The translations under genes were made by a program, and so were the position numbers. Source: an uncultured Mediterraneibacter sp. (lineage in GTDB: Bacteria > Bacillota > Clostridia > Lachnospirales > Lachnospiraceae). Taken from it: DNA of 64,000 nt. Positions 62,241 to 64,000 of the stretch are shown here, in pieces. Position 1 is the stretch's first letter, and every line of letters begins with the position of its first letter. A model generated the notes under the pieces. The model made no database searches. It was not told the DNA's origin and worked only from the letters and a program-made list of their open reading frames with translations. The stretch covers positions 31,460-95,459 of the forward strand of contig CAKRDD010000011.1 in NCBI GenBank assembly GCA_934309345.1, in the 5' to 3' direction.

Positions 62241-63541
62241 TGAAAAATCTGACAGAAGGAAATGCGTACAAAAACCTGATTCTATTTGCATTACCGATTT
62301 TGTTTGGAAATTTATTGCAGTTAACTTATAATGCGGTAGATTCTGTAATTGTTGGAAAATATGCAGGTGAGACGGCGCTTGCCGCAGTAGGAATCAGTAA
62401 TCCGATCATGTCTATTTTAATATTAGGTGCATCAGGAGTGTCGATCGGTGCATCTGCTTATACAGGAAAATGTTATGGGGCAGGACAAATAGAAGAGCTA
62501 AAAAAGGCCTTTGCGACAGTTTTACTGATTGGAATGATTATGTCTGTGGGGATTATGTTTTTGGGATTTGCGCTGACCAGGCTGGTGCTTAATGCTATGA
62601 AAGTACCGGAAGAGGCAATGGCAATTTCAGAAATCTATTTGCGGATTATTCTGCTTAGTTTCCCATTTACTTTCTTATATAATATAGTAACAGCAATAGT
62701 AAGAAGTGTGGGGGATTCAAAAACCCCAATTTATTTCCTTGCATTATCTTGTGTGATAAATGTATTTCTTGACCTTATTCTTGTGGGAAAATATCAGCTT
62801 GGGGCTGTGGGGGCAGGAATTGCAACGTTAACAGCAGAAGTGATTGCATGTATATTGTGTGTGTCTTATATTTATAAGAAGATTTCGGTATTATCCTTGA
62901 AAAAGGAAGACTGGAAATTTGATAAAAAAACAGGAAAAATCATTCTCTCAAATGGTGGCGTGACAGCATTTCAACAATTTATGCAGCCAATAGGGAAGGT
63001 ATTGATACAAGGGTGTATAGACAAGTATGGAATAAGCGTAATTGCAGCCTTCAATGCAGTGAACAGAATTGATGATTTTGCATGTATTCCGGAACAGAGC
63101 ATCAGCCATGCTATGATGAATTTCATCAGTCAATGTGATGGCGCAGGGAAAGACGAGAAGAAAAAAGAGGGATTCCGAAAAGGAATGGTTTTGGAACTGA
63201 TCTATGGAGTATTGATTTTTGGAGTAGTTTATACATTCCGTAGCGTGATCATTGGAATATTCGGTGGTGGAAGAATGGCGGAAATAGGAGAAGATTATCT
63301 AAGAGTAATGGCGATTTTCTATATTCTCCCAGGAATAACAAATGGAATCCAGGGATATTTCCGCGGAATTCAAAAAATGAAAATCACGCTGATATCTACC
63401 TGTATCCAAATTACGCTGCGTGTGATGGCAGTATACTCATTGACGCCACTCTGTGGAATGAATGGAGCGGCATATGCGTGTGCAATTGGGTGGAGTGTTA
63501 TGATTCTATATCAGATCATAATGGTTCGAAAATATAGGTGA
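62240..63541 (+). CDS. MATE-family efflux transporter
   Basis: A 433-residue, 12-helix transporter of the MATE family (DinF/NorM-like), with NLLQLTYNAVDSVIVGKYAGETALAAVGISNP at the start, a typical MATE entry, and the symmetric second half around residue 230. It exports cationic drugs or metabolites using an H+ or Na+ gradient. Its start codon shares one base with the stop of the HIT gene. It is followed directly by the promoter region of the presumed rRNA operon; no strong terminator is visible between them. Confidence 0.94.
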   Translation: MKNLTEGNAYKNLILFALPILFGNLLQLTYNAVDSVIVGKYAGETALAAVGISNPIMSILILGASGVSIGASAYTGKCYGAGQIEELKKAFATVLLIGMIMSVGIMFLGFALTRLVLNAMKVPEEAMAISEIYLRIILLSFPFTFLYNIVTAIVRSVGDSKTPIYFLALSCVINVFLDLILVGKYQLGAVGAGIATLTAEVIACILCVSYIYKKISVLSLKKEDWKFDKKTGKIILSNGGVTAFQQFMQPIGKVLIQGCIDKYGISVIAAFNAVNRIDDFACIPEQSISHAMMNFISQCDGAGKDEKKKEGFRKGMVLELIYGVLIFGVVYTFRSVIIGIFGGGRMAEIGEDYLRVMAIFYILPGITNGIQGYFRGIQKMKITLISTCIQITLRVMAVYSLTPLCGMNGAAYACAIGWSVMILYQIIMVRKYR

Positions 63542-63583
63542 GCTTGCAAAACCTAATAGGGTTTGAAAACGCAGATGCTAATT

Positions 63584-63599
63584 TTCAGAATATTCTGAA
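63584..63599. repeat. 16-bp palindrome before the stacked promoters
   Basis: TTCAGAATATTCTGAA is a perfect palindrome 23 bases upstream of the first -35 box. It could be a regulator site or a short stem; no more can be said. Confidence 0.4.
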
Positions 63600-63622
63600 T
63601 TGCATAAAATATAGAAAAAACA

Positions 63623-63651
63623 TTGACAATTAGAAATGGCTATGATAAGAT
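63623..63651 (+). promoter_or_regulatory. rRNA-type promoter P1
   Basis: TTGACA at 63623-63628 and TAAGAT at 63646-63651 with a 17-bp spacer. First of three stacked promoters. Confidence 0.8.
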
Positions 63652-63805
63652 AACATTCGTCGCTGAGAACGGCACTGAAAACTACAGAACAGATGCTTGA
63701 ACAAGAGGAAGGCGCGGAGGCGGACAGTCCCTGGGAGAGAAAAAGTTCGAAGAAAAGATTTATAAGTAAAGATGATAAAAACTTATAAGAAATTTTAAAA
63801 AGTGG

Positions 63806-63834
63806 TTGACAGAAAAGTTCGAATGTGATAGCAT
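63806..63834 (+). promoter_or_regulatory. rRNA-type promoter P2
   Basis: TTGACA at 63806-63811 and TAGCAT at 63829-63834 with a 17-bp spacer. A 9-bp dyad (TTATAAGT/ACTTATAA) lies upstream. Confidence 0.8.
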
Positions 63835-63897
63835 AAATACACTGCTAGTGAGAAGCAATCAAGCGGATTCGGCAGTAAAAGAAAAATAAAAAAGTTC

Positions 63898-63926
63898 TTG
63901 ACAAAGACAAAAGCTTTTGATAGAAT
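63898..63926 (+). promoter_or_regulatory. rRNA-type promoter P3
   Basis: TTGACA at 63898-63903 and TAGAAT at 63921-63926 with a 17-bp spacer. It lies closest to the leader. Confidence 0.85.
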
Positions 63927-63932
63927 ATAAAA

Positions 63933-64000
63933 GCTGTCGCTTGAAAAGAACGACACAAACAAAGAACCTTGATAACTGAACAATAGACAACAACAACCCT
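63933..64000 (+). other. Probable 16S rRNA operon leader (partial)
   Basis: After P3 come a small hairpin (TGTCG/CGACA) and AAAGAACCTTGATAACTGAA, an element typical of the leader before 16S genes in clostridia. The window ends before any mature rRNA sequence. The call is by context only. Confidence 0.6.

Noticed and set aside
1..64000. CRISPR arrays, tRNAs, prophage genes and transposases
   Set aside because: None could be seen: no regularly spaced repeats, no tRNA cloverleaf with a T-loop signature, no transposase or phage structural protein among the frames.

Overview
The window looks like a chromosomal segment from a gut-type Lachnospiraceae bacterium (Firmicutes, Clostridia). I infer this from the moderate GC content, strong AGGAGG-type ribosome binding sites, the many intracellular glycosidases paired with GPH-family sugar symporters, and clostridial-type RadA, ClpC, PssA and Psd proteins. 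I see no tRNA, CRISPR array, transposase or phage gene. The right edge carries three stacked promoters and a leader that probably lead into an rRNA operon lying just outside the window.

Layout. 24-9637: a six-gene operon (serine beta-lactamase-like hydrolase, alpha/beta esterase, domain-swapped GH3 beta-glucosidase, GH78 alpha-L-rhamnosidase, GPH symporter, metallo-beta-lactamase-fold hydrolase). 9748-11199: a patatin-like lipase and a decayed AraC regulator. 11200-18497: M16C peptidase, Era, then a phospholipid block (PAP2 phosphatase, UPF0104/LPG-synthase-like membrane protein, PssA, Psd). 18665-23832: LCP protein, a large bifunctional fucokinase/GDP-fucose pyrophosphorylase (Fkp), a VanZ-like protein and a 27-residue membrane peptide. 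24103-30449: complete pstSCAB-phoU plus response regulator and sensor kinase. 30781-37482: GntR regulator, ClpC, a conserved small protein, RadA, and an AAA/PD-(D/E)XK protein. 37726-44743: a GntR-controlled ABC transporter and a MarR-controlled heterodimeric ABC exporter. 44882-47994 (minus): an Old Yellow Enzyme-type Fe-S flavoenzyme and a LysR regulator. 48272-60789: AraC regulator and a second plant-glycoside operon (two GH78 enzymes, GPH symporter, MBL hydrolase, ROK kinase, GH1 6-phospho-beta-glucosidase, esterase). 60863-63541: a zinc phospholipase C-like protein (minus), a HIT hydrolase and a MATE exporter.

How it works together. The two glycoside operons share the module GH78 + GPH symporter + MBL hydrolase and each has at least one esterase. 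None of the enzymes has an export signal, so the picture is import of intact, probably acylated, rhamnosylated glucosides followed by intracellular de-esterification, de-rhamnosylation and beta-glucoside cleavage. In the second operon a ROK kinase beside a 6-phospho-beta-glucosidase without any PTS gene suggests phosphorylation after uptake.

The clearest non-coding discovery is a family of small mobile elements with inverted ends GTTACTGTTCAC/GTGAACAGTAAC. There are two full 142-bp copies with perfect 8-bp target duplications, two minimal 31-bp copies (one with a perfect and one with a 7/8 duplication), and two decayed copies. A second dispersed palindrome family sits directly on the T-tracts of two terminators.
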